Source of the DNA: Bacteroidales bacterium CF | Lineage (GTDB): Bacteria > Bacteroidota > Bacteroidia > Bacteroidales > UBA932 | Assembly (NCBI GenBank): GCA_000473305.1 | Contig: CP006772.1 | Span: 1,240,001 to 1,304,000 of the forward strand | Length of the DNA stretch: 64,000 bases | Direction of reading: 5' to 3' | Shown here: one piece after another, positions 54,156 through 61,860 of the stretch | Layout: each line of letters starts with the position of its first letter | Position numbering within the stretch: the first letter of the stretch is position 1 | Notes under the pieces: generated by a model | The model's input: only the letters and a program-made list of their open reading frames with translations | The model's database searches: none | What the model was told of the DNA's origin: nothing | Translations under genes and position numbers: made by a program

Positions 54156-54172
54156 TGTTACATTATGTAACA
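54156..54172. promoter_or_regulatory. Perfect 17-base palindrome before the serine hydrolase gene
   Basis: TGTTACATTATGTAACA is symmetric around its central base, sits 6 bases after the cinA stop and ends 32 bases before the ATG at 54205. There is no T tract, so an operator is more likely than a terminator. It shares TACA/TGTA arms with the sites at 50.9-51.3 kb but with a 3-base spacer. Confidence 0.5.
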
Positions 54173-54204
54173 TCTATGTGATATAAAGCCATAAAACTCT
54201 ATAT

Positions 54205-55326
54205 ATGAAAAACATAACTTTACTAATCGCTATTATTCTAATGTCCATGCAATCTTGTACATCTGATCAAAATAACAAAGACAGTATTGCCCTGAAAAGG
54301 GTTGATTCACTTTTTAACTCACTATATCCGGCAAATGAACCGGGAGTAGCAGTTCTTATATTGAAACAGAATTCGATAATTTTTGACAAAGGATATGGAA
54401 TTGCAGATATGGAGAAGCAAACACCGATTGATGGAAATACCTTTTTTAATATAGCCTCTGTTTCCAAACAGTTTTCGGGAGTGGCACTTATGATGCTTGC
54501 AGAAGAGGGTAAGCTTTCGTTGGATGACAATGTTAAAAAGTGGTTTCCTGATTTTAAAGCAGATTTTTTTGAGAAGATAACTTTAAGACACCTACTATCC
54601 CACACCTCCGGTATTCCGGATTCCAGAGACAGGAGTGACAGAGACTTTGTTCTCACATCAACTGATGTTGAGTCGTATTCATACCTGAAAGATCTGGATT
54701 CCCTCAATTTTGAGCCGGGGACCTCTTATGAGTATATGAATCCTACTTTCCAGCTTATGTACACAATCATAGAGAAGGCTTCCGGAATGCCATTCGACAC
54801 CTTTATGAGGAAGAGGATTTTTGATCCGTGCGGAATGGCAGAAGCCACATATTTTGAAGCGGGAAAAATTATTCCTAGAATGGCTCACGGATATCTTTAC
54901 GATTCACTTACTCAGAAATACAATGAGTTTGATTATGGAGAGGAGTCTTTCTTTGCGACAAAGGCTGATGGTGGGCTTTATACATCTACCCGGGAGTTTG
55001 TTCAATGGGAAAAGGGATTGAGAGAGAATAAACTCATCAGCGAACATATGAAGTTATCGGCACATTCACCGAAAATTGCCATAAAGGATATGCCTTACAC
55101 TTCATATGGTTACGGGTGGTTCATTGAAGAGAAGCCGGGTTACCCTGTAAAGGTTTTCCATACAGGTGACAATGGAGGATTCCATATATATGCGGGAAGA
55201 TACCCTGAAAACGGAATTCTCTATCTCTTCTTTTCCAACAGGAATGATAGAGATAGAGAAGCAACCGCATCAAAGCTTGATGAGATATTCAAGCAAGCCG
55301 GATGGCTTAGCTCTGTTTCCGATTAA
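54205..55326 (+). CDS. Serine hydrolase lipoprotein, class C beta-lactamase-like
   Basis: A 373-residue lipoprotein. Lipobox Cys18 (MSMQSC) ends the signal. The penicillin-binding fold has SxxK at Ser85-Lys88 (ASVSKQF), YxN at Tyr177-Asn179 (YEYMNP) and a late HTGDNGGF motif in place of KTG. Family members include esterases, D-aminopeptidases and peptidoglycan-related hydrolases; true beta-lactamase activity is not implied. It is probably periplasmic or at the outer membrane. Its 3' end overlaps the convergent SDR gene by 20 bases. Confidence 0.88.
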   Translation: MKNITLLIAIILMSMQSCTSDQNNKDSIALKRVDSLFNSLYPANEPGVAVLILKQNSIIFDKGYGIADMEKQTPIDGNTFFNIASVSKQFSGVALMMLAEEGKLSLDDNVKKWFPDFKADFFEKITLRHLLSHTSGIPDSRDRSDRDFVLTSTDVESYSYLKDLDSLNFEPGTSYEYMNPTFQLMYTIIEKASGMPFDTFMRKRIFDPCGMAEATYFEAGKIIPRMAHGYLYDSLTQKYNEFDYGEESFFATKADGGLYTSTREFVQWEKGLRENKLISEHMKLSAHSPKIAIKDMPYTSYGYGWFIEEKPGYPVKVFHTGDNGGFHIYAGRYPENGILYLFFSNRNDRDREATASKLDEIFKQAGWLSSVSD

Positions 55327-56071
55327 ATATTGTGGCAGAAGCCTGAGCTGCAGGCAGTATAACTACATCGCTTATGTTAACATGGGCAGGTGCCTTGACA
55401 ATGTATAATATTACATCTGCAATATCTCCTGCACTCAGGGGCTGAAAGCCGTCATAGACAGCTGCAGCTCTCTTTTCATCGCCCTTAAAACGTACTATGG
55501 AGAACTCTGTCTCTACGGCACCGGGACAAACCTGAGAAACTTTTATGTTTTTCTGGTTGAAGTCCATCATCATACCTTTTGATAATGCGTCAACTGCAAA
55601 CTTGGTTGCACAGTATACATTACCATTCGGATATGCACTTTTACCTGCGATTGATCCTATGTTGACAATGTGTCCTCCCCCGTTTGCTGTCATAAGGTTT
55701 GACACAATACGGCTGACATAGAGAAGACCTTTTATATTTGTATCAATCATTCGCTCCCAATCATCAATAGATCCATCATTAAGTGGAGACAGCCCGGCAG
55801 CAAGTCCTGCATTGTTTATAAGAATGTCTATCTTTTTCCACTCTTCCGGTAAATTGGCAAGATTGGACTCCACCTGAGCCAACTCTCTTACATCAAAATT
55901 AAGCGGAAGAATATCAGTACGGTACTTATCATTCAAAGTTTTGGCCAAAAGGTTTAATCTTTCAGCCCTGCGCCCGGTTATTATAAGTCTGAATCCCTCT
56001 TTCGCAAATGCTTCTGCAACAGCCTCTCCTATTCCGGATGTGGCACCTGTGATTAACGCTGTCCTTGTCAT
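55307..56071 (-). CDS. Short-chain dehydrogenase/reductase, YdfG-like
   Basis: A 254-residue SDR enzyme. The cofactor loop is TGATSGIG (residues 8-15), followed by an Arg-rich site RRAERL that favours NADP. NNAGLA, the catalytic Ser in IGSIAGKSAYPNG and YCATK (Tyr-x-x-x-Lys) complete the active site. The closest type is the 3-hydroxy acid/serine dehydrogenase group (YdfG), but the substrate cannot be given. It is 8 bases after the dipeptidase gene in the same direction. Confidence 0.9.
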   Translation of the reverse strand: MTRTALITGATSGIGEAVAEAFAKEGFRLIITGRRAERLNLLAKTLNDKYRTDILPLNFDVRELAQVESNLANLPEEWKKIDILINNAGLAAGLSPLNDGSIDDWERMIDTNIKGLLYVSRIVSNLMTANGGGHIVNIGSIAGKSAYPNGNVYCATKFAVDALSKGMMMDFNQKNIKVSQVCPGAVETEFSIVRFKGDEKRAAAVYDGFQPLSAGDIADVILYIVKAPAHVNISDVVILPAAQASATIFNRKQS

Positions 56072-56079
56072 AACTGAAT

Positions 56080-57168
56080 TTAAAAATTAAGATCCATAAC
56101 TCTCATGAAATTACCACCCAGGATTTTGTGGATATCACTTTCTGAATAGCCTCTGTTTAAAAGTTCTTCAGTGATTACAGGAAGCTTGTCAACACCTTCC
56201 AGGCCTACAGGTGTCACCTCAATACCGTCAAAATCGGAACCCAGCCCGACACTGTCCACTCCTACGAGTTTAACCACATGGTCAATATGGTCCACAACCT
56301 CTTTGTATGAAGGTCTTTCTAAGGCCATCATGTTTGCAAGAGCTTCATTATAGGCAGCTTCATGCTTCTTTTTGTTTTCCTTGTACAAAGCTTCAGCAGC
56401 TTCAAATGCATCACACAAAGGCCAGAACTTGTCAGCATAATCCTTGTTCAGGAACGGAGGATAAAAATTTATCTGAATCACACCACCGTGAGAGGCAAGA
56501 TCTCTTATCATCTGGTCTGTCATGTTCCTTGGCAAATCTGCAATTGCCCTGCAACAAGAGTGTGTAGCAACAACAGGTTTCTTTGAATACTTCAACACAT
56601 CATAAAATGATTCATCAGAGATATGCGATACATCTATAATCATCCCAAGACGGTTCATCTCCTTGACAACCTTTTTCCCGAAAGGGCTGAGACCGTTCCA
56701 TTTTTTCTCCTTAGGGGCACAAGAGTCGCAGATATCATTATTTCCGGCATGAGTAAGTGTCATATACCGGATTCCCATATCATAGAAGAGCCTTAATAAT
56801 GAGAGGTCTTTTTGGATAGGTAACCCATTTTCCATTCCCAGGAATATTGCACCCAATCCCTTTTCTCTCAAATCAAGAGCGTCTTCTATAGAGAGAGCCA
56901 CTCCTACTTTATCTTCGTTTTGTTCAACGGCATCATAAGTTCTGGCAATCAGTTGCAAGGCCTTTCTTGTGGCTGCATCCGGCTCAAGCTTATTGGATGT
57001 GTAGATTGCAAAAAAAGCAGCATTGAGGCCGCCCTCCTTCATTCTTATAAAATCAAAATGCCCTTGTTCATTTTTCTTTCCCATATCGATCCCGTCATAC
57101 AACCTTAATGGTGAATCGCAATGAGAATCAAGAACAAAGGCACTTTCGTGCAACTTTTTGTAGTTCAT
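56080..57168 (-). CDS. Membrane-dipeptidase family M19 protein
   Basis: A 362-residue zinc dipeptidase of the renal dipeptidase type. Metal ligands appear in LDSHCD (His16, Asp18), GMENG (bridging Glu), MTLTHAGNN and VATHSCCRAI. GLGSDFDGIE near residue 300 is another family mark. No signal peptide is evident, so it may be cytoplasmic and split imported dipeptides. It fits a peptide-based lifestyle together with the C69 dipeptidase. It is in the same direction as the GIN-domain gene 42 bases upstream. Confidence 0.92.
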   Translation of the reverse strand: MNYKKLHESAFVLDSHCDSPLRLYDGIDMGKKNEQGHFDFIRMKEGGLNAAFFAIYTSNKLEPDAATRKALQLIARTYDAVEQNEDKVGVALSIEDALDLREKGLGAIFLGMENGLPIQKDLSLLRLFYDMGIRYMTLTHAGNNDICDSCAPKEKKWNGLSPFGKKVVKEMNRLGMIIDVSHISDESFYDVLKYSKKPVVATHSCCRAIADLPRNMTDQMIRDLASHGGVIQINFYPPFLNKDYADKFWPLCDAFEAAEALYKENKKKHEAAYNEALANMMALERPSYKEVVDHIDHVVKLVGVDSVGLGSDFDGIEVTPVGLEGVDKLPVITEELLNRGYSESDIHKILGGNFMRVMDLNF

Positions 57169-57170
57169 AA

Positions 57171-57197
57171 TACCTTTATTTATTTTTCATAAAGGTA
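57171..57197 (-). repeat. Inverted repeat directly before the dipeptidase start
   Basis: TACCTTTAT (57171-57179) and ATAAAGGTA (57189-57197) form a perfect 9-bp stem with a 9-base loop. On the minus strand the promoter-distal arm contains AAAGG about 5 bases before the ATG, so the hairpin could hide a weak ribosome binding site. Confidence 0.5.
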
Positions 57198-57210
57198 GTA
57201 AAAAGGTCAT

Positions 57211-58089
57211 TTAATTAATCTTTCTAATGCTTGAAATTGAATTCACCGAAGCCTTATTAATAACAGGAGATCCTTTGTATTCAATGCTGGAACCTCCTGA
57301 TACCTCAGCCTCAAGGCTCTTCTGAACATTAACTACAGCTTTTGAAACTCCGCTTATATCAATATCTGCATCGTTTACAATAAACTCAATTGCATTTAAT
57401 TTTGATGCACCTGTAACTTCAACTTCCATATTATCTCCTGTTCCCTTGAGTTTAAGGCCTGCAGCTCCTGATATCTCTGCTTCCAGATTGATGACCCTTC
57501 CTGTAAGATTCATTGTTGAAGCTCCGCTGCATTCTACAGACAAATTAGTAATATCCTGATTAATAATTGCTGTGCTTGCCCCTGAAATCTCATACTCTGC
57601 AAGATTCACCTTACCTTTTAAAGATATGTCAGATGCTCCGCTTAGGGATATCTTTGCACTTTCACATTCGATATCCAATCCAGAAACGGAAGATGCTCCA
57701 CTTACCTGTCCCTTGAATGTTGCCGGTTTGAAAGATGAAGATGAAACTAGATCTGACGCCCCAGATAGAGAAAGCCAGGAGAGTTCACGTTTCATATTAA
57801 TCTTAACCTTGATTGACTTGAGGTCTTTTTTCATGCTTCTTGGCATACTGTATGTATTGAGGTTCAAGTTCAATTGTCCCATAACTACCTTAGCCTCTAC
57901 ATATTGCATGACCTCTTTGTCTGCAATTACGACTACGGATTCAACACCGGATTTTGTCAGTTCTATATCAAAAATACTTGATGCTGTAATACCTGAAAAA
58001 TCGTTGGCAATGAAACTTTTGCTAATCTGTTGTGCTGATGCCGCTATAGATATCAGCATTACGGTAATAATAAATAGTGCTCTTTTCAT
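57211..58089 (-). CDS. Head GIN domain (DUF2807) secreted protein
   Basis: A 292-residue protein with a signal peptide (residues 1-19, ASAQ) and a long parallel beta-helix-like region. Repeats of the form SGAS/ISGA (for example LSGASDLVS, VSGASSVSG, ISGASTAI, VTGASKLNA) recur about every 20 residues, the hallmark of the putative auto-transporter adhesin head GIN domain. It is probably exported to the periplasm or surface, function unknown. In Bacteroidota such genes often lie near ECF sigma/anti-sigma pairs, as here. Confidence 0.88.
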   Translation of the reverse strand: MKRALFIITVMLISIAASAQQISKSFIANDFSGITASSIFDIELTKSGVESVVVIADKEVMQYVEAKVVMGQLNLNLNTYSMPRSMKKDLKSIKVKINMKRELSWLSLSGASDLVSSSSFKPATFKGQVSGASSVSGLDIECESAKISLSGASDISLKGKVNLAEYEISGASTAIINQDITNLSVECSGASTMNLTGRVINLEAEISGAAGLKLKGTGDNMEVEVTGASKLNAIEFIVNDADIDISGVSKAVVNVQKSLEAEVSGGSSIEYKGSPVINKASVNSISSIRKIN

Positions 58090-58107
58090 AAATTTCTATT
58101 TTTAAAG

Positions 58108-58557
58108 TTATTCTATACTCTCTGCATATGCCAGAAGCTTATCTGCTCCCTCAATTTTTGTTTTGTAATAATTTGTTATAATTTCATTTTTTGTCTCACT
58201 GCTCAAAGTCTCCGGTAATTGCTCCTCCAGAGGAATTGTCTCTTTTACAAGTTGGTCGAGTATCATAAGGATGTTTTTCTTATCCCTCTCGTCCATAGAT
58301 GAAGCCAAGACTGTAATCTGGCCCTCTCTCTCTTTCAGTACCTTTTTATATTTCTCAGGACCATTGTTAAAATAGCTATTATATAACATCGGTGAGACAA
58401 TGCCAAACAACAGTATTGCAGCGGCTATCAGATATTTTTTCATATCTACGCCTCCTCTGACATAGAAGCGCATTTTATGTCCCAATGGCAATCGGTTATC
58501 TTCAAAAGCCTCTCGGTTGTTATCTATAAAATTCTTAAGACTGTCCATTTCTGTCAT
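58108..58557 (-). CDS. Small membrane protein, probable anti-sigma factor
   Basis: A 149-residue protein. The N-terminal cytoplasmic part has the pattern NNREAFEDNRLPLGHKMRF (residues about 13-31), common in Bacteroidota proteins encoded beside ECF sigma factors. It is followed by one membrane helix (MKKYLIAAAILLFGIVSPML) and a short outer domain. The start lies 23 bases inside the sigma gene. A role in holding the sigma factor inactive is inferred from position and topology; no zinc-binding ZAS motif is seen. Confidence 0.68.
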   Translation of the reverse strand: MTEMDSLKNFIDNNREAFEDNRLPLGHKMRFYVRGGVDMKKYLIAAAILLFGIVSPMLYNSYFNNGPEKYKKVLKEREGQITVLASSMDERDKKNILMILDQLVKETIPLEEQLPETLSSETKNEIITNYYKTKIEGADKLLAYAESIE

Positions 58558-59095
58558 TTTTTACTTTTTCTGTCAAATCTTTCATCAATTTCGATTTTCC
58601 TCTTAAATATTGTGACCGTATAGATGTTTGTTTTAATGAGGTTATCTGTGCTATCTCCTCGTAATCCATTCCTTCAAAAAGATGCAGAGAGAGAATCAGT
58701 CTATATCCATCTGGCAAACAAGACATTGCATCCTTAACCATCTCCACGGTTACCCCGTTATAATTAAAATCATCATCATTCTCACACTCCTGCTCTATTA
58801 TATTTCTTTGTAAATCAAATTCTTCCAAGGAATCTATCACTAGTCTTTTTTTTCTGAGTTTATCAATTGAAAGATTTATACACACTCTTCTCATCCATGC
58901 ATTTCTGTTCTCCCGGGATTCAAACTCCTGTTTTGTTTCAAGATATTTTATTATAGTGTCATGCATTATCTCTTCTGCATCCATACTATTATTCAGAATC
59001 CTCAGACTTGTACCGTACAGGAATCTGTGGCACTCTTCATAGAGAAGCCTTGTATTACAATCTTTTTTATCTCTTTTTAAAAAAAATCTCTCCAT
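58535..59095 (-). CDS. ECF-type RNA polymerase sigma factor
   Basis: A 186-residue sigma-70 family protein of ECF type with only regions 2 and 4. Region 2 includes LRILNNSMDAEEIMHDTIIKYLE and NAWMRRVCINLSIDKLRKK. Region 4 includes LPDGYRLILSLHLFEGMDYEEIAQIT followed by the recognition helix KQTSIRSQYLRGKSKL. It probably directs transcription of its own operon (anti-sigma candidate and GIN protein) in response to an envelope signal. It is divergent from pruA with 75 bases between. Confidence 0.93.
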   Translation of the reverse strand: MERFFLKRDKKDCNTRLLYEECHRFLYGTSLRILNNSMDAEEIMHDTIIKYLETKQEFESRENRNAWMRRVCINLSIDKLRKKRLVIDSLEEFDLQRNIIEQECENDDDFNYNGVTVEMVKDAMSCLPDGYRLILSLHLFEGMDYEEIAQITSLKQTSIRSQYLRGKSKLMKDLTEKVKNDRNGQS

Positions 59096-59131
59096 TTATA
59101 ACAAATCTCTGCAAATTAGACGGATTCTGTT

Positions 59132-59139
59132 TAAATTTG
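59132..59139 (+). promoter_or_regulatory. Putative -7 element for pruA
   Basis: TAAATTTG matches TAnnTTTG, 31 bases upstream of the ATG at 59171. Confidence 0.45.
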
Positions 59140-59170
59140 TTGCACGTGAATTAAAATTTTCAATAAAATT

Positions 59171-60796
59171 ATGAATAATTCTATTAACCATTTTCCTCTT
59201 CCAGCAAATGAGCCCGTGCTCAAGTATCTGAAAGACAGTCCGGAAAGAATTGCTCTGGAAAAAGAGCTTGAAAAACAAAGTTCAAATGTAATTGAAATTC
59301 CGTTGATTATTGGCGGAAAAGAGATCTACACTGGCAACACTGCAAAGGTTGTAATGCCTCATAACCATTCACATGTTCTGGCGATTTATCACAAAGCAGG
59401 TGAAAAAGAGGTTCAAATGGCTATAGATGCAGCTATGGATGCACACAAGATCTGGAGTGAAATGAACTGGGCAACCCGTGCTTCGATCATGTTAAAGATT
59501 GCTGAGCTGTTATCTACAAAATACCGCGCAACCATCAATGCCGCTACAATGCTTGGTCAGAGCAAGAATATATATCAGGCAGAGATTGATTCAGCTTGTG
59601 AAACAATAGACTTTTTCAGGTTTAACGCCTCTTTCGCTGCAGAAATCTACAAGACTCAGCCAGCTTCAAACTTCAGCCAGCTGAACAGAATGGAGTACAG
59701 AGCCCTGGAAGGATTCATTCTTGCTGTAAGTCCTTTCAATTTCACATCAATAGCCTCAAATCTCAATATGGCCCCTGCAATGATGGGTAACACGACTTTG
59801 TGGAAACCAGCAACAACTGCAATTCTTTCCAACTACTGGCTGATGAAAGTATTTATGGAGGCGGGTCTTCCTGACGGTGTTGTCAACTTCCTGCCTGGCA
59901 GCGGAGCTTTAATAGGCAAGATAGCTTTGAGTTCAAAAGATTTCGGTGGAATTCACTTTACCGGTTCAAATACTACCTTTAACTCTCTGTGGAGAGAGGT
60001 TGGTGAAAAACTATCAACATACAAGTCTTATCCGCGTCTGGTTGGTGAAACCGGCGGCAAAGACTTTATTTTCGTACATCCTTCGGCACAGGCACTGGAG
60101 GTTGCAACTGCAGCATTCTGTGGAGCTTATGAGTTCCAGGGCCAGAAATGCTCTGCGGCTTCAAGAATGTATGTTCCTGAATCTTTGTGGGAAGAGGTGA
60201 AAAAGGAGATGATATCTTTTGCTTCACAGGTAAAAATGGGTGATGTAATGGATCATCGAAACTTTATCAATGCAGTTATCGATGAAGCATCGTTCGACAA
60301 TATTGTATCTTATATCGAATATGCAAAAAATTCAAAGGATGCTGAGATTATCTTTGGCGGAACATACGATAAATCTATAGGCTATTTTGTTGCCCCAACT
60401 CTTATCCTGACTACCGACCCACACTTCAAGAGTATGGAGGAGGAGATATTCGGTCCGGTACTGACTGTATATGTGTACAATGACAATGAGGTATTTGAGA
60501 CTGCAGAGATTTGTAATACAACATCACCATATGCACTGACAGGATCAGTATTTGGAAGGAATAGGGTTGAAGTGATGAAGCTGTGTGAAAAACTCACCTA
60601 TGCGGCCGGCAACTTCTACATAAATGACAAATGTACAGGAGCTGTGGTCGGCAAACAACCTTTCGGCGGCTCTAGAGCCTCAGGTACAAATGACAAGGCA
60701 GGCGGAGAATTCAATCTTATCAGATGGGTAAGTCCTAGAACAGTAAAGGAGACTTTCGTCTCCCCTACTGAAATATTTTATGACTATATGAAATAG
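59171..60796 (+). CDS. pruA: L-glutamate gamma-semialdehyde (1-pyrroline-5-carboxylate) dehydrogenase
   Basis: A 541-residue aldehyde dehydrogenase oxidising glutamate semialdehyde to glutamate with NAD+, the second step of proline (and ornithine/arginine) breakdown. The catalytic Cys is in FQGQKCSAASR (about residue 324) and the general-base Glu in LVGETGGKDF (about residue 290). GFILAVSPFNFTSIASNLN is typical of the monofunctional, eukaryote-like P5C dehydrogenase. No proline dehydrogenase gene is adjacent. It converges with the next gene with one base between the stop codons. Confidence 0.94.
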   Translation: MNNSINHFPLPANEPVLKYLKDSPERIALEKELEKQSSNVIEIPLIIGGKEIYTGNTAKVVMPHNHSHVLAIYHKAGEKEVQMAIDAAMDAHKIWSEMNWATRASIMLKIAELLSTKYRATINAATMLGQSKNIYQAEIDSACETIDFFRFNASFAAEIYKTQPASNFSQLNRMEYRALEGFILAVSPFNFTSIASNLNMAPAMMGNTTLWKPATTAILSNYWLMKVFMEAGLPDGVVNFLPGSGALIGKIALSSKDFGGIHFTGSNTTFNSLWREVGEKLSTYKSYPRLVGETGGKDFIFVHPSAQALEVATAAFCGAYEFQGQKCSAASRMYVPESLWEEVKKEMISFASQVKMGDVMDHRNFINAVIDEASFDNIVSYIEYAKNSKDAEIIFGGTYDKSIGYFVAPTLILTTDPHFKSMEEEIFGPVLTVYVYNDNEVFETAEICNTTSPYALTGSVFGRNRVEVMKLCEKLTYAAGNFYINDKCTGAVVGKQPFGGSRASGTNDKAGGEFNLIRWVSPRTVKETFVSPTEIFYDYMK

Positions 60797-60797
60797 T

Positions 60798-61775
60798 CTA
60801 GAATTCAAATTGACCTTGTTTCGGGAATAGTCCGAAAAGTCCCCCGGTATGTATGAAAAGTACATTTCCGGGGTTTTTGATTGTTTTATCCATTATCTCC
60901 GAGTAAAGTCCCTTCATCGCTTTTCCGGTATAGACAGGATCAAGTATAACACCCTCCTTCCTTGCAAAATCAGTTATAAAATCCAATTCATCTTTTTTGC
61001 TGATAGCATAACCGATTCCAACATGGCGGTCATTTATCTCCATATCCTCTTTCTCAATATCTATCGACTCCCCGATATGCTCAAGTGCATCCTTGCTTAT
61101 GTTGTAAGAGATGTTTCTAAAATACTCAACATCGTCACATACTGCCATACCTATAATTCTCTTGCCATATTTGTGAAACTTATTGGCCAGATATAATCCG
61201 GCAAAAGTTCCGCCCGAACCGGTTGCCACAACTATGGTATTAAAAGTCACACCCATCTGTTTCTCTTGTATGGCGATCTCTTCCAGACAAGAGTAGTAAC
61301 CTAGAACACCTATTCCAAATGATGCTCCTTCTGGAATTATAAATGCCTTATGACCTTTCTCCTTGTATTCCCTGGCAATGCCCTCCATTATCTCTCCCCG
61401 AGAGTTCCTGTATTCATCAAAGGTGCAGAAACGTATATCGGCTCCCATAAGCTTGTTCAGGAAGTAGTTTCCCTCAACTACAGGCTCTTCGTTTGTCCTA
61501 AGCAAAATGGCTGACTTGAGACCAAGTTTTATGGCAGCAGCAACGGTTGCTCTTGCATGATTGGACTGTATGCCACCACAGGTAATAACTGTATCGCATC
61601 CTGTATCTATTGCCTCCTTAAGTGCATATTCAAGTTTTCTTATTTTGTTGCCGGAAAACTCTGTAGCAGTCTGGTCATCTCTTTTAATATAAAGGTTTAT
61701 ACCCAGTTCTGCAGATATTCTATCCAATTTTTCGATTTTTGTAGGAAGGTTGGCTAAGGAAATCTTTGATTTCAT
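60798..61775 (-). CDS. D-cysteine desulfhydrase/ACC deaminase family PLP enzyme
   Basis: A 325-residue fold type II PLP enzyme. The PLP lysine is Lys44 in SGNKIRKLEYAL, followed by TCGGIQSNHARA and the phosphate-binding loop ATGSGGTFAG. The family includes D-cysteine desulfhydrase (to pyruvate, H2S and ammonia), L-cysteate sulfo-lyase (CuyA) and ACC deaminase. Motifs do not decide the substrate. Cysteate lyase is worth considering because a cysteate synthase-like gene lies in the same window. It is cytoplasmic. Confidence 0.85.
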   Translation of the reverse strand: MKSKISLANLPTKIEKLDRISAELGINLYIKRDDQTATEFSGNKIRKLEYALKEAIDTGCDTVITCGGIQSNHARATVAAAIKLGLKSAILLRTNEEPVVEGNYFLNKLMGADIRFCTFDEYRNSRGEIMEGIAREYKEKGHKAFIIPEGASFGIGVLGYYSCLEEIAIQEKQMGVTFNTIVVATGSGGTFAGLYLANKFHKYGKRIIGMAVCDDVEYFRNISYNISKDALEHIGESIDIEKEDMEINDRHVGIGYAISKKDELDFITDFARKEGVILDPVYTGKAMKGLYSEIMDKTIKNPGNVLFIHTGGLFGLFPKQGQFEF

Positions 61776-61809
61776 AATTTTTCAATATTTATTCTTGCTA
61801 TTATTGCAT

Positions 61810-61817
61810 CAAAGGTA
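61810..61817 (-). promoter_or_regulatory. Putative -7 element for the D-cysteine desulfhydrase-like gene
   Basis: The minus strand reads TACCTTTG (TAnnTTTG), 35 bases upstream of the ATG at 61775. Confidence 0.45.
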
Positions 61818-61831
61818 TTGATAAAATTGAT

Positions 61832-61839
61832 TACTTTTG
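61832..61839 (+). promoter_or_regulatory. Putative -7 element for the golvesin-domain gene
   Basis: TACTTTTG matches TAnnTTTG, 21 bases before the ATG at 61861, giving a divergent promoter pair with the element at 61810-61817. Confidence 0.45.
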
Positions 61840-61860
61840 CCTCTCAAAATAAAGAAAAAG

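Noticed and set aside
54205-55326. Antibiotic-resistance beta-lactamase
   Set aside because: SxxK and YxN alone are shared by many esterases and peptidases, and the third motif is HTG rather than KTG, so resistance is not supported.
60782-60798. Small hairpin GACTAT/ATAGTC between pruA and the convergent gene as a terminator
   Set aside because: The stem is only 6 bp with a 5-base loop and no T tract, so chance is likely.
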